NCBI RefSeq assembly: GCF_001544075.1
Contig: NZ_BCNT01000005.1
Location: 186,001 to 250,000 of the forward strand
Length of the DNA: 64,000 bases
Reading direction: 5' to 3'
From: Comamonas terrae
Lineage (GTDB): Bacteria; Pseudomonadota; Gammaproteobacteria; Burkholderiales; Burkholderiaceae_C
Numbering within the stretch: position 1 is the first letter of the stretch; the number at the start of each line of letters is the position of its first letter. Below, in pieces: positions 50,475 to 59,598 of this stretch. Made by a program: the position numbers and the translations under genes. The notes below the pieces were generated by a model. It had not been told where the DNA came from. It worked only from the letters and a program-made list of their open reading frames with translations, and ran no database searches.

Positions 50475-52514
50475 TCAGGACTTGTGAAGGTGTTGCGACA
50501 TCCAGGCCTGGGTCTGGTCGGCCGGCAACGGTCGGGAAATCAGATAGCCTTGCGCCGTCGTGCAGTGCAGGCTGCGCAGCAGGTCGAGCTGCTCCTGCGT
50601 CTCCACGCCTTCGGCCACGATCTGCAGGTGCAGGCTGTGGCTCATCTGCACGATGGCGTTGACGATGGCCGTGGCGTCCGCATCGCGCGGCACGTCGGTG
50701 ACGAAAGAGCGGTCGATCTTGAGCTTGTCGATGGGGTGGCGGCGCAGGTAGGCCAGGGAAGAATAGCCGGTGCCGAAATCGTCGATGGCCAGGCTCACGC
50801 CCAGGGCCTTGAGCGCGTGCAGGGTGTCGGACATCTGCCCGCCGGATTGCATCAGCGTGGATTCCGTCAGCTCGATGTGCAGGTAGCGCGCCTCGAGCCC
50901 TGTTTCCCACAGGGCTTCGGCCACATCCCGGGCCACGTCGCGCTGGAGGAATTCCTGCGCGGAAAGATTGATGGCCACCGGCACCACGGGAAAACCGGCA
51001 TCCTGCCAGACCTTGACCTGGCGGCAGGCCTCGCGCAGCACCCAGCGGCCGACTTCGGAGATCATGCCCAGGTCTTCCGCCAGGCCGATGAATTCGTTCG
51101 GATAGACCAGGCCGCGCTGCGGATGGCGCCAGCGCACCAGCGCTTCCAGGCCCGTCAGCGTGCCGTCGGCGGTGGCGATCTGCGGCTGGTAGTGCAGTTC
51201 CAGCTCGCCCTGCTCCACGGCGCGGCGCAGCAACTGCTCCTGCATCAGCATCCGGGTGGAGCGGCTCTCCAGCGTGGAGGTATAGAACTGGAAGGATCTG
51301 CGCCCGATGTCCTTGGCCATGTGCATGGCGGCCTCGGCATTGCCCAGCAGCATCTCGGGCGTGTCGCCGTTGCCGGGGAACATGGCAATGCCCATGCTCA
51401 GCGACACCACGAACTGGGTGCCGTCGATGTCGCAGGGCGCTTCGATGGCCTGGCACAGACGGGTGGCCATGGCTTCGGCTTCCTGCGGGGTCGGGTCGCC
51501 GGTCAGCACCGCCACGAAATCGTCGCCGCCCATGCGGGCGACGATATCCTGGGCGCGGACCGTGGCGCTCAGGCGCCGTGCCACTTCGCACAGCAGCAGG
51601 TCGCCCGCATGGTGGCTCAGCGAGTCGTTGACGGCCTTGAAATGGTCGATGTCGATCGACAGGATGGCCAGCCTTTCCTGCCGGACCGTGGCCTGCGCAA
51701 GCGCATTCTTCATGAGCTGGTTCAGGCGGGCCCGGTTGGGCAGCCGGGTCAGCAGGTCGTGCTGCGCCAGGAAGTCCATGTGCTCCTGCACCTGCCGGCT
51801 GGCGGTCAGGTCGCGCAGCAGCACGATGCGCGAATCGCGCTCCGCACCCGGCATGGATTTGCCCTCCACCTCCACCGGAATATGGCGCCCGCTCTTGTGC
51901 ACGATCATGGACTCATAGCAGTCCTCGCCGCCGCTGCGGCCGTGCTCCAGGGCCTGGGCGCGGTATTCGGGGGCGATGTATTCCAGCACATGGCGTCCGC
52001 GCAGCGCGTCCAGCGGATAGCCGGTCAGCCGGGCCAGGGCATCGTTGCCGTCCATGATGATGCCGCCCTGGTGCACCACGATGGCCTCGGTGGTGATCTC
52101 GGCGAACTTGCGCATGCGCTCTTCGCTGGCCCGCATCTGCTGGGCCATGCGGTAGTGATGGCTGACGTCCGTGACCAGGGCCACCAGGCCCTTGAATTCG
52201 CCGTTGTCGATGTGGGGGCGCAGCACGGTTTCCAGGTATTGCGTCTCTCCCGTGTCGCGCTCCACCTTGCGCGTGTAGCGCACGGACTGCCGGTCCACGA
52301 GCACGCGCGGGAAATAGGCCTGAACTTCCTGCCAGACGGCATCGCCGGCGATTTCCTGCACGGTCCGGCCCACGATGCTCTGTATCGTGAAGCCGAAGTA
52401 ACTGGCATAGCTGGCGTTGGCGAAGCGGCAGCGCAGCGTCCTGGCATCGAAATAGGCCAGCAGGGCGGGCGTGGTGTCCGCGATCAGTTGCAATATGGAG
52501 TCGCTGTCTTTCAT
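50475..52514 (-). CDS. PAS-GGDEF-EAL cyclic-di-GMP enzyme
   Basis: A 679-residue cytoplasmic protein: two PAS domains (about 5-115 and 130-240), a GGDEF domain whose active site reads GGDDF with an upstream RAQD I-site, and an EAL domain with EALVRW, the NLSAQEF block and DDFGTGYSS. The EAL motifs look complete, so phosphodiesterase activity is likely. GGDDF is close to the active GGDEF form, so dual activity is possible. No membrane helix is seen, so signals are probably sensed by the PAS domains. It heads the operon with amn and a second diguanylate cyclase. Confidence 0.93.
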   Translation of the reverse strand: MKDSDSILQLIADTTPALLAYFDARTLRCRFANASYASYFGFTIQSIVGRTVQEIAGDAVWQEVQAYFPRVLVDRQSVRYTRKVERDTGETQYLETVLRPHIDNGEFKGLVALVTDVSHHYRMAQQMRASEERMRKFAEITTEAIVVHQGGIIMDGNDALARLTGYPLDALRGRHVLEYIAPEYRAQALEHGRSGGEDCYESMIVHKSGRHIPVEVEGKSMPGAERDSRIVLLRDLTASRQVQEHMDFLAQHDLLTRLPNRARLNQLMKNALAQATVRQERLAILSIDIDHFKAVNDSLSHHAGDLLLCEVARRLSATVRAQDIVARMGGDDFVAVLTGDPTPQEAEAMATRLCQAIEAPCDIDGTQFVVSLSMGIAMFPGNGDTPEMLLGNAEAAMHMAKDIGRRSFQFYTSTLESRSTRMLMQEQLLRRAVEQGELELHYQPQIATADGTLTGLEALVRWRHPQRGLVYPNEFIGLAEDLGMISEVGRWVLREACRQVKVWQDAGFPVVPVAINLSAQEFLQRDVARDVAEALWETGLEARYLHIELTESTLMQSGGQMSDTLHALKALGVSLAIDDFGTGYSSLAYLRRHPIDKLKIDRSFVTDVPRDADATAIVNAIVQMSHSLHLQIVAEGVETQEQLDLLRSLHCTTAQGYLISRPLPADQTQAWMSQHLHKS

Positions 52515-52689
52515 GGGCTGCGCCTCCTCAGCCGATTGAATTTATTGCGAGATCATGGCTTTTTATCAGAACGGCATGCCGCTGATACAAATGTTTACCC
52601 AACTGCGTTCTTTGCACCAGCATTTTTTCGCTTGCGGGGAGGCGAGCCAGCATGCGAGTTGCCCGGGTTCTTGCCATGAAAAATATCCG

Positions 52690-53688
52690 ATGATGTCTCA
52701 TATGACGCTTTCATCATTCTCCTCCCCGGATCCTGACGACTGGATGCAGCCCCACAAGCTGCTGCGCCTGTCTGTGGTGGTGGCCGTGGTCACCATTGTG
52801 CTCAAGACGCTGGCCTGGTGGCTGACAGGCTCGGTCGGGCTGCTGTCCGATGCGCTGGAATCCTTCGTGAACCTCGCCGGCGCCATGTTCGCATTGACCA
52901 TGGTCACCGTGGCCAAGCGGCCTGCCGATACCGAGCATCCCTACGGGCACCACAAGGCCGAATACTTTTCGGCCGGCTTCGAGGGAGTGCTGGTCATAGG
53001 AGCGAGCCTGGCCATTGCCTGGGCGGCGCTGTCGCGCCTGTGGAATCCGCAGCCGCTGGAGCAGCTGAGCTGGGGCCTGGTGCTGTCGCTGGTCAGCACG
53101 GGGTTCAACGGCCTGCTGGCCTGGGTCATGCTGCGCTCGGCGCGCAAATACCGCTCCATGGCGCTGATCGGCGATGCCAAGCACCTGTTCGCCGATGTCT
53201 GGACTTCGGTGGGCGTTGTCGGAGGGCTGCTGGCCGCGGCCTGGACCGGCTGGCTGTGGCTGGATGCGCTGGTGGCCCTGGGCGTGGCGGCCCACATCTG
53301 CGTGCAGGGCGCGCAGCTGGTCTGGCAGTCCTCGCAGGGGTTGATGGACCAGGCGCTGGGCGCGCCCCAGCGCCTGAAGATCGACACGTTGCTGGACGGC
53401 TATGCCCGGAGCGTCGATGGCGTGGTCTTCGACAATGTCTCGAGCCGCCAGGCCGGCGAACGCAGCTTTGTCGACCTGCACATGCATGTGCCCGGCCAGT
53501 GGAGCGTGCAGCGCGCGGCACAATTGCGCACCGAGATCGAGGCGGCGCTGCTGCAGGCCGTGCCCGGCCTGTACGCGCGCATCGAGGTGTTGCCGCTGGG
53601 CATGGCCACGGCCAGCGAGACGGCGGCCGAACCCGCCGCGGCTGCGGCGGAACCGGATGCCCAGGCCGCGGCGCCAGGGCAGGTGTGA
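52690..53688 (+). CDS. Cation diffusion facilitator family transporter
   Basis: A 332-residue CDF-family metal:proton antiporter with six predicted helices. The metal-site regions are LSDALESFVNLAG in helix 2 and DAKHLFADVWTS (HXXXD) in helix 5, with HPYGHHKAEY between. A C-terminal cytoplasmic domain is followed by an Ala/Pro/Glu-rich tail. The helix-2 site has serine and asparagine where FieF has a second aspartate, so metal preference (Zn, Fe, Co or Mn) is open. Several ATGs are possible, since no strong ribosome-binding site is seen. Confidence 0.88.
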   Translation: MMSHMTLSSFSSPDPDDWMQPHKLLRLSVVVAVVTIVLKTLAWWLTGSVGLLSDALESFVNLAGAMFALTMVTVAKRPADTEHPYGHHKAEYFSAGFEGVLVIGASLAIAWAALSRLWNPQPLEQLSWGLVLSLVSTGFNGLLAWVMLRSARKYRSMALIGDAKHLFADVWTSVGVVGGLLAAAWTGWLWLDALVALGVAAHICVQGAQLVWQSSQGLMDQALGAPQRLKIDTLLDGYARSVDGVVFDNVSSRQAGERSFVDLHMHVPGQWSVQRAAQLRTEIEAALLQAVPGLYARIEVLPLGMATASETAAEPAAAAAEPDAQAAAPGQV

Positions 53689-53712
53689 AAAGATTCCAAC
53701 AGGTGGGGTGGC

Positions 53713-54168
53713 ATGATCAGTGTGATACAGCGTGTGCGCAGCGCGCGGGTGGAAGTCGAAGGCCGGATCACCGGACGGATAGAGCAGGGCTTGCTGGCCC
53801 TGGTCTGCGCCGAGCGCGGCGACAGCGAGCAGGAGGCCGACAGGCTGCTGGCCAAGCTGCTCAAGCTGCGCATCTTCCAGGACGAGGCCGGCAAGATGAA
53901 CTGCAGCGTGCAGGATGTGGCGGGCGGCCTGCTGGTCGTGAGCCAGTTCACGCTGGCCGCGGACACGCGCGGCGGCAACCGGCCGAGCTTCACCGGAGCG
54001 GCAGTGCCCGAAGAGGGGCGTCGCCTGTATGAGTACTTCGTGGACCGGGCGCGGCAGATGCATCCGCTGGTGCAGACCGGCGAATTCGCGGCCGACATGC
54101 AGGTGCATCTGGTCAACGACGGTCCTGTGACCATTCCATTGCGCATCGAGCCCGCAGCCCTGGCATGA
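53713..54168 (+). CDS. dtd: D-aminoacyl-tRNA deacylase
   Basis: A 151-residue homodimeric enzyme that hydrolyses D-aminoacyl-tRNA, protecting translation from D-amino acids. The two active-site signatures SQFTLAAD and NDGPVTIPL (Gly-Pro dipeptide) are present, and length matches the family. It follows the CDF gene by 24 bases and precedes the dipeptidase by 28, so the three form an operon. Confidence 0.95.
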   Translation: MISVIQRVRSARVEVEGRITGRIEQGLLALVCAERGDSEQEADRLLAKLLKLRIFQDEAGKMNCSVQDVAGGLLVVSQFTLAADTRGGNRPSFTGAAVPEEGRRLYEYFVDRARQMHPLVQTGEFAADMQVHLVNDGPVTIPLRIEPAALA

Positions 54169-54196
54169 CAGGCTCTTTCACTTGCCGAATCCATCC

Positions 54197-55963
54197 ATGA
54201 ACAACTTCCGCAACCGTTCCCTGTTTGCCATCGCACTGGCGGCTTCCCTGGCCTGCGGCCTGCCGGCCCATGCACAGACGCTGAAGAAGCCCGCGCTCGA
54301 GGCGCTGCTGGCCCAGCCCGCACCCCGTTCCTTTGCCGCTTTTGCGCAGCAGGCTGCCAAGCTGCAGCCCTCGGTGGCTGTGGCCGTGCAGCGCCATGCC
54401 CGCGGCGATGCGCTTTCCGGTGAGGAGCTGGCCGATGTGGCGCGGCTGCTGGGCGCCTATACCCGCCTCACGCAGGAAGCTGCGGTGCTTGCCAGCCTGC
54501 AGCGCATGGTGGCCCTGCCCACGGTGCGCGACGCCAAGGTGCCGCCGCACGAGAGCCCGGCCATCCTCGACTTCGGCAAGCTGGTCGAGTCCATGGCCCG
54601 CGACTTCGGCCTGCGCTACCGCAACGTGGACAACCGCATTTTCGAAGTGACCTTGCCCGCGACCGTGGCAGGAAAGGACGGTGAGGAGTTCGGCATCCTC
54701 ACCCATGCCGACGTGGTGCCGGTGGTGCCCGCCGAATGGGTGCTGGACGGCAGGCAGATCAACCCCTTCGAGGTCACGCGCGTGGGCGACCGGCTCTACG
54801 GCCGCGGCACCATCGACGACAAGGGCTCGATCGCCACCGTGCTGCACGCGATGAAGGCCGTCAAGGACAGCGGCCTGCCGCTGGCGCGCGGCATCCGCCT
54901 GATGATCGAGACCACCGAGGAGACCGGCGGAGACGCGATGAAGTACTACCAGGCCAGGACCCGGCTGCCCGAGTACAACATCGTGCTCGACAGCAAGTAC
55001 CCGGCCGTGGTCGCCGAGAAGGGCTCGGGCGCGCTCAAGGCGGTGTTCGCCGCTGTACCCGTGGATGCGTCCGCCGATGCCGCCAGACCCGCCATCACCG
55101 CCATGGCGGGCGCGGCCTCGGCCAATGCCATCGCGCAGACGGCCACCGCCACCATCTCGGCCGGCGATGCGGCGGCGCTCGCCGCCGTGGCGCAGCGCCT
55201 GAACGATGCGAAGGACGCATTCATCGCCGAGCACCAGGCCCAGGGCAAGTTCGCCATCGAGGTGCAGCCGGGCAGCGGCGCCGTCACCGTCAAGGTCACC
55301 GGTGCCTCGGCCCACGGCTCGCGCCCCGAGGAGGGCGTGAACCCCGTGCCGCGCCTGGCGCTGTTCCTGCAGCAGACGCTGATGCCCGCGGGAGCGGCGC
55401 TGGTAGGGCCCAACCAGTACAGCCAGGCCGTGCGCTACATCAACGGCGTGTTCGGCCTCGACTACTTCGGCAGGCAGCTGGGCGTCGCCTATGCCGACGA
55501 CTTCATGGGCCCACTCACGCTGTCGCCCAACCTCATCCAGGCCGTGGATGGCAAGCTCGAAGTCACCGCCAACGTGCGCATGCCGCGCGGCAAGACGCCC
55601 GAGCAGCTGCGCGCCGAGGTCGAGCAGGGCATCGCCCGCTGGAGCGAGGCCGCCAAGGTGCCGGTGGCGGTGCAGTACACCCAGGGCAACTGGATGGCGC
55701 GCGACCCCAGGGGCGCCTGGCTGGCCACGCTGCTCAACATCTTCGGCGATACCACCGGCCTCGATGCCAAGCCCGTGCCCACGGCCGGCAGCACCACCGC
55801 CAAGTTCATGCCCAACGCCATCAACTTCGGACCCGCCATGCCCGGCAAGAAGTACACGGCCCACAACGCGCTCGAATACCAGGAACTGCCCGACCTGCGC
55901 ACCGACATGCAGATGTTCACCGAGATGCTGGTGCGCATCGGGAATCTGCAGCAGATGCAGTGA
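54197..55963 (+). CDS. M20 family dipeptidase, exported
   Basis: A 588-residue metallopeptidase with a signal peptide ending AHA (about residue 24). The M20 metal-site motifs are visible: GILTHADVVPVV, RGTIDDKGSIATVLHAM and the catalytic TTEETGGDAMKYY. It would act in the periplasm on dipeptides, or possibly on N-terminal D-amino acids, which could link it loosely to dtd upstream. Relatives such as PepV are cytoplasmic. The ATG at 54197 has a poor ribosome-binding site. Confidence 0.88.
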   Translation: MNNFRNRSLFAIALAASLACGLPAHAQTLKKPALEALLAQPAPRSFAAFAQQAAKLQPSVAVAVQRHARGDALSGEELADVARLLGAYTRLTQEAAVLASLQRMVALPTVRDAKVPPHESPAILDFGKLVESMARDFGLRYRNVDNRIFEVTLPATVAGKDGEEFGILTHADVVPVVPAEWVLDGRQINPFEVTRVGDRLYGRGTIDDKGSIATVLHAMKAVKDSGLPLARGIRLMIETTEETGGDAMKYYQARTRLPEYNIVLDSKYPAVVAEKGSGALKAVFAAVPVDASADAARPAITAMAGAASANAIAQTATATISAGDAAALAAVAQRLNDAKDAFIAEHQAQGKFAIEVQPGSGAVTVKVTGASAHGSRPEEGVNPVPRLALFLQQTLMPAGAALVGPNQYSQAVRYINGVFGLDYFGRQLGVAYADDFMGPLTLSPNLIQAVDGKLEVTANVRMPRGKTPEQLRAEVEQGIARWSEAAKVPVAVQYTQGNWMARDPRGAWLATLLNIFGDTTGLDAKPVPTAGSTTAKFMPNAINFGPAMPGKKYTAHNALEYQELPDLRTDMQMFTEMLVRIGNLQQMQ

Positions 55964-56019
55964 AGGTCTTGTGTGAGGCGCATGGCCGGGCGAACCCAGT
56001 CCCGGGATAATTCAGCCCC

Positions 56020-57429
56020 ATGAATACCTCCTCCGGCGCCGCCAAGGCCACTGACCCCACCGCTTTTTCGGCGCTGACCCTGTCTGCCGAAATGCTGGCC
56101 AATCTGCAGCAGCTCGGCTATGCGCAGATGACGCCCATCCAGGCCGCCAGCCTGCCGCTCACGCTGCAGGGCAAGGACCTGATCGCCCAGGCCAGCACGG
56201 GCAGCGGCAAGACCGCGGCCTTCGGCCTGCCCATGGTCGAGCGCCTGAACCCGCGCTGGTTTGCCGTGCAGGGCCTGGTGCTGTGCCCCACGCGCGAGCT
56301 GGCCGACCAGGTGGCCACCGAAATCCGCCGCCTGGCGCGCGCGCAGGACAACATCAAGGTCGTCACCGTCTATGGCGGCGTGCCTTCGCGCAACCAGATC
56401 GCTTCGCTGGAAAACGGCGCCCACATCGTGGTCGGCACGCCGGGCCGCGTGATGGACCTGATGGAGCGCGGCAAGCTCGATATCGGCCATCTCAAGACCC
56501 TGGTGCTGGACGAAGCCGACCGCATGCTGGACATGGGTTTCCTGGGCGACATCGAGACCGTGGTGCGCCAGTGCCCGGCCGAGCGCCAGACCTTGCTGTT
56601 CTCCGCCACCTACCCAGAGGGCATTGCCGGCCTGGCCCAGCGCTTCATGCGCGATCCGCAGACGGTCAAGGTCGCGGCGCAGCACAGCGCGGGCAAGATC
56701 GCGCAGCGCTGGTACGAGGTGGAAGCGCGCGAGAAGGTCGATGTGGTGGCGCGCCTGCTGGCGCATTTCCGCCCCGAGTCGACGATCGCTTTCTGCAACA
56801 CCAAGCAGCAATGCCGCGATGTGGTGGCCGCATTGCAGGCCCAGGGCTTCAGCGCGCTGGCGCTGTTCGGGGAGCTGGAGCAGCGCGAGCGCGACGAAGT
56901 GCTGGTGCAGTTCGCCAACAAAAGCTGCAGCGTGCTGGTCGCCACCGACGTGGCGGCACGCGGCCTCGACATTGCCGACCTGTCGGCCGTCATCAATGTG
57001 GATGTCACGCCCGACCCCGAGGTCCATATCCACCGCATCGGCCGAACGGGCCGCGGCGATGCCGAGGGCCTGGCGCTGAATCTGGTCAGCATGGACGAGA
57101 TGGGCAGCGTGGGCAAGATCGAGCAGTTGCAGGGCCGCGCTTCCGAGTTCCATCCCTTGGCCGAACTCACGCCCACCGCCGGCGGCGAGCTGCTGCCGCC
57201 CATGATGACCATCCAGATCATCGGCGGGCGCAAGGAAAAGATCCGCGCGGGCGACGTGATGGGAGCCATGTGCGCCGACTTCGGCTATGCGCGCGAGCAG
57301 ATCGGCAAGATCAGCGTCAACGATTTCTCCACCTATGTGGCCGTGGACCGCAGGATCGCTTCGGCAGCCTGCGCCAAGCTCAATGCGGGCCGCGTCAAGG
57401 GCAAGAGCGTGAAGGCGCGCCTGCTGTAA
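56020..57429 (+). CDS. dbpA: ATP-dependent RNA helicase DbpA
   Basis: A 469-residue DEAD-box helicase. Walker A ASTGSGKT, PTRELADQ, GTPGRV, DEAD (VLDEADRML), SAT and HRIGRTGR are all intact. A C-terminal DbpA-type RRM-like domain (about 395-469, IIGGRKEKIRAGDVMGAM) identifies the 23S rRNA hairpin-92-directed subgroup that assists large-subunit assembly. It is followed by a strong terminator. Confidence 0.94.
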   Translation: MNTSSGAAKATDPTAFSALTLSAEMLANLQQLGYAQMTPIQAASLPLTLQGKDLIAQASTGSGKTAAFGLPMVERLNPRWFAVQGLVLCPTRELADQVATEIRRLARAQDNIKVVTVYGGVPSRNQIASLENGAHIVVGTPGRVMDLMERGKLDIGHLKTLVLDEADRMLDMGFLGDIETVVRQCPAERQTLLFSATYPEGIAGLAQRFMRDPQTVKVAAQHSAGKIAQRWYEVEAREKVDVVARLLAHFRPESTIAFCNTKQQCRDVVAALQAQGFSALALFGELEQRERDEVLVQFANKSCSVLVATDVAARGLDIADLSAVINVDVTPDPEVHIHRIGRTGRGDAEGLALNLVSMDEMGSVGKIEQLQGRASEFHPLAELTPTAGGELLPPMMTIQIIGGRKEKIRAGDVMGAMCADFGYAREQIGKISVNDFSTYVAVDRRIASAACAKLNAGRVKGKSVKARLL

Positions 57430-57480
57430 AAAAAGGCCCCGTCAGCCTCCCCGATGCAGCTAAGCGCCGGCTGCCCATCA

Positions 57481-57513
57481 AAAAGCCTTCTCCCATGCGA
57501 GAAGGCTTTTTTG
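57481..57513 (+). terminator. Rho-independent terminator after dbpA
   Basis: Twelve-bp stem AAAAGCCTTCTC / GAGAAGGCTTTT with loop CCATGC and trailing T residues, about 50 bases past the dbpA stop. Confidence 0.9.
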
Positions 57514-57646
57514 TTGCTGCAATCCGGACAGCAGCAGGAGCCCGGGAAATACCACTAATTCTTTTTTGATATTAAAAAATTAGAAAACGATATTTTGAAG
57601 AATAAGCAGTTGTTTTGACAATCGCTCCTTCGCCAAGGAGTTTGCC

Positions 57647-58630
57647 GTGAACCTGCCCCGCTTTCTGAATCGCACCGCTTGGGCCCTGCTGGCCGCAACC
57701 TGCGTGCAGGGCGCGGCCATGGCCCAGCAGCCGGAATTTCCGGTGCGCCCCGTCAAGCTGGTGGTGGCCAACGGCGCGGGCAGCGTGCCCGACCTGCTGG
57801 CACGCCAGGTGGGCAGCTTGGTTTCGCGGGAGTGGAAGCAGGCCGTGGTGGTGGAGAACAAGGGCGCGGCCGGCGGTGTCGCGGCCGTGGATGCCGTGGT
57901 CAGGGCGCCTGCCGACGGCCATACCCTGCTGGTCGGCGGCGACAGCGCCATCACCATCATGCCCAATGTGCAGCGCAACCTGCCCTATGACGTCAGGAAC
58001 GATCTGGTGCCGGTGACCAAGCTGGGCCAGTCCGATTTCGTGCTGGTGGCCAACCCGCGCAAGGGCTACAGGACGCTCAAGGAATTCGTGGCCTTTGCCA
58101 AGGCGCATCCGGGCCAGGTCAACTATGCCTCGTCGGGCACCGGCGGCGCGCAGCACCTGGCCATGGAACAGTTCAAGCAGCGCGCCGGATTCTTTGCCAC
58201 GCATATTCCCTATCGCGGCGGCCCCCAGGGCCTGCAGGACGTGCTGGCCGGCCAGGTCGATGTGATGCTGGTGGCCGTGGCGCCCGCACTGACGCAGATC
58301 CAGAGCGGCAAGCTCACGGCGCTGGCGGTCTCGGGCCTGCAGCGCCACCCCTTGCTGCCCCAGGTGCAGACCCTGGCCGAGACCTACAAGGGCTTCGAGG
58401 CCGGTGCCTGGTTCGGCCTGTTCGCGCCCAAGGGCACGCCGGCTGCCGTGGTCCAGGCCGTGGCCCGCGATACCGACCGCGCCCTGAAGGAGCCGGAACT
58501 GCGCCAGGCCTTGCTGCAGCAGGGCATCACGCCCGTAGGCGAAGGCCAGCAGGTCTTTGCCCGGCAGATCCGCAGCGACGATGTGCGCGTGGCGCAGCTG
58601 GTACGCGCCATCGGCCTGAGTGTGGAGTAG
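57647..58630 (+). CDS. Tripartite tricarboxylate transporter substrate-binding protein (Bug family)
   Basis: A 327-residue periplasmic binding protein with a signal peptide ending AMA. The Bug core motifs PVKLVVANGAGSVPDLLAR and ADGHTLLVGG are present. It starts with GTG at 57647, supported by AAGGAG six bases upstream. It stands alone between two terminators without TctA/TctB-type membrane partners, as is common for Bug proteins in this family. It is not closely similar to the Bug protein at 19671. Confidence 0.9.
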   Translation: MNLPRFLNRTAWALLAATCVQGAAMAQQPEFPVRPVKLVVANGAGSVPDLLARQVGSLVSREWKQAVVVENKGAAGGVAAVDAVVRAPADGHTLLVGGDSAITIMPNVQRNLPYDVRNDLVPVTKLGQSDFVLVANPRKGYRTLKEFVAFAKAHPGQVNYASSGTGGAQHLAMEQFKQRAGFFATHIPYRGGPQGLQDVLAGQVDVMLVAVAPALTQIQSGKLTALAVSGLQRHPLLPQVQTLAETYKGFEAGAWFGLFAPKGTPAAVVQAVARDTDRALKEPELRQALLQQGITPVGEGQQVFARQIRSDDVRVAQLVRAIGLSVE

Positions 58631-58650
58631 GCGCCGTTTCGCATCGCCAA

Positions 58651-58676
58651 AAAAAGCGGCCTTGAGGCCGCTTTTT
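58651..58676. terminator. Bidirectional rho-independent terminator
   Basis: Stem AAAAAGCGGCC / GGCCGCTTTTT with TTGA tetraloop between the convergent Bug protein and outer-membrane barrel genes. T-runs are present on both strands. Confidence 0.9.
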
Positions 58677-58697
58677 CTTTGCTCGCGCCGGAGAGGA

Positions 58698-59369
58698 TCA
58701 GAAGCTGTAGCGCAGGCCGACCGAGATTTCGCTGGAAGTCAGCTTGGCGCGCATCTGCTCGTCCTGCAGGCGGCGCACGTTGGCGAAGTTGTTGGCGCCG
58801 CTTTGGGTCTTGCCCATGTCGACATAGCGCCATCCCAGGTCGATGCTGACTTTCCGGGCAGGCGAATAGGTGACGCCAAAGCCCACCGCGTACGCCAGAT
58901 TGTTCTGGGAGTCGCCGAAGTACTGGCGGCCCGGATTGCCCTGCCAGCCGCTGGACTGCAGATGGGCCAGGCCCAGGCCGGCCGTGCCGTACAGCGAGAA
59001 CCGGGCGTTCAGGGGGAAGTCCTTGTACGCATTGACCATCAGGCGCTGCGAGCGGATCTTGTGGTGGTTGAAGCTGGCCGGGAAGTTGGTGGAGCCGCTG
59101 GTGAACTCGTTGTTCCTGGGCAGGGTGTACTCGGCTTCCACGCGCCAGTTCGACGGCAGCCGATAGCCCAGGGCCAGAGAGGCGCCCGTGGCGGTATGCG
59201 AGTCGTCGCCGGGCACGAACCGGCCCAGGCCGGGGCGGGCACTGGAATCCATGTCGTGGGCCTTGTAGCGTGCGGAATTGATCCGCAGGGCGCCGTAGTA
59301 GCTGTCGTCGGCACAGGCGCCGCCGGCGGCGGCCAGGATCAGCAGGGGGGCGATGTGTTGAAATTTCAC
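58698..59369 (-). CDS. Outer membrane beta-barrel protein (opacity/OMP_b-brl type)
   Basis: A 223-residue protein with a signal peptide ending ACA and alternating hydrophobic strands consistent with an eight-stranded barrel. The C-terminal residue is phenylalanine (SVGLRYSF), the usual recognition signal for outer-membrane insertion. It resembles small opacity-like or porin-family surface proteins of unknown role. The start is GTG at 59369 behind AGGAT. A divergent or read-through region with a repeat element lies upstream. Confidence 0.85.
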   Translation of the reverse strand: MKFQHIAPLLILAAAGGACADDSYYGALRINSARYKAHDMDSSARPGLGRFVPGDDSHTATGASLALGYRLPSNWRVEAEYTLPRNNEFTSGSTNFPASFNHHKIRSQRLMVNAYKDFPLNARFSLYGTAGLGLAHLQSSGWQGNPGRQYFGDSQNNLAYAVGFGVTYSPARKVSIDLGWRYVDMGKTQSGANNFANVRRLQDEQMRAKLTSSEISVGLRYSF

Positions 59370-59396
59370 GAAAAAATCCTCTATCTCTTTGGAGCC

Positions 59397-59507
59397 GCTA
59401 ACACAACCCTTGATACGTCGTTACTTCGCCTTGCCGTACTTTTGAACTGTCTGCGGCTTCGTGCCTCGTCTCAACCGCAAACCTGCGGTTTGCTGGGTCG
59501 TGTTAGC
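59397..59507. repeat. Inverted-repeat-flanked element upstream of barrel gene
   Basis: GCTAACACAACCC (59397-59409) and GGGTCGTGTTAGC (59495-59507) are near-perfect inverted repeats (12 of 13) bounding 111 bases. Inside, AACCGCA/TGCGGTT (59473-59490) forms a smaller hairpin. The size and structure fit a REP/MITE-like palindromic element. No coding capacity is seen. Confidence 0.6.
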
Positions 59508-59528
59508 AGCTTTTGCTAAGACTTGCGC

Positions 59529-59563
59529 AAAAAAGGTCGCCCCAAGGCTGTTGCCTTGAGGCG
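59529..59563 (-). terminator. Rho-independent terminator of the GlcG/HbpS-like gene
   Basis: An 11-bp stem with one mismatch (CGCCCCAAGGC / GCCTTGAGGCG, loop TGTT, 59538-59563) is followed on the minus strand by six T residues (59529-59534), about 35 bases past the stop. Confidence 0.75.
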
Positions 59564-59598
59564 AAGCTCTTGCTTGGACCCAATTTGCGCAGGTCGTT

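Noticed and set aside
48951-52679. A 1242-residue open frame on the plus strand
   Set aside because: It lies wholly antisense to amn, the PAS-GGDEF-EAL gene and part of the cyclase, has no recognisable domain, and its composition is that of a high-GC shadow frame.
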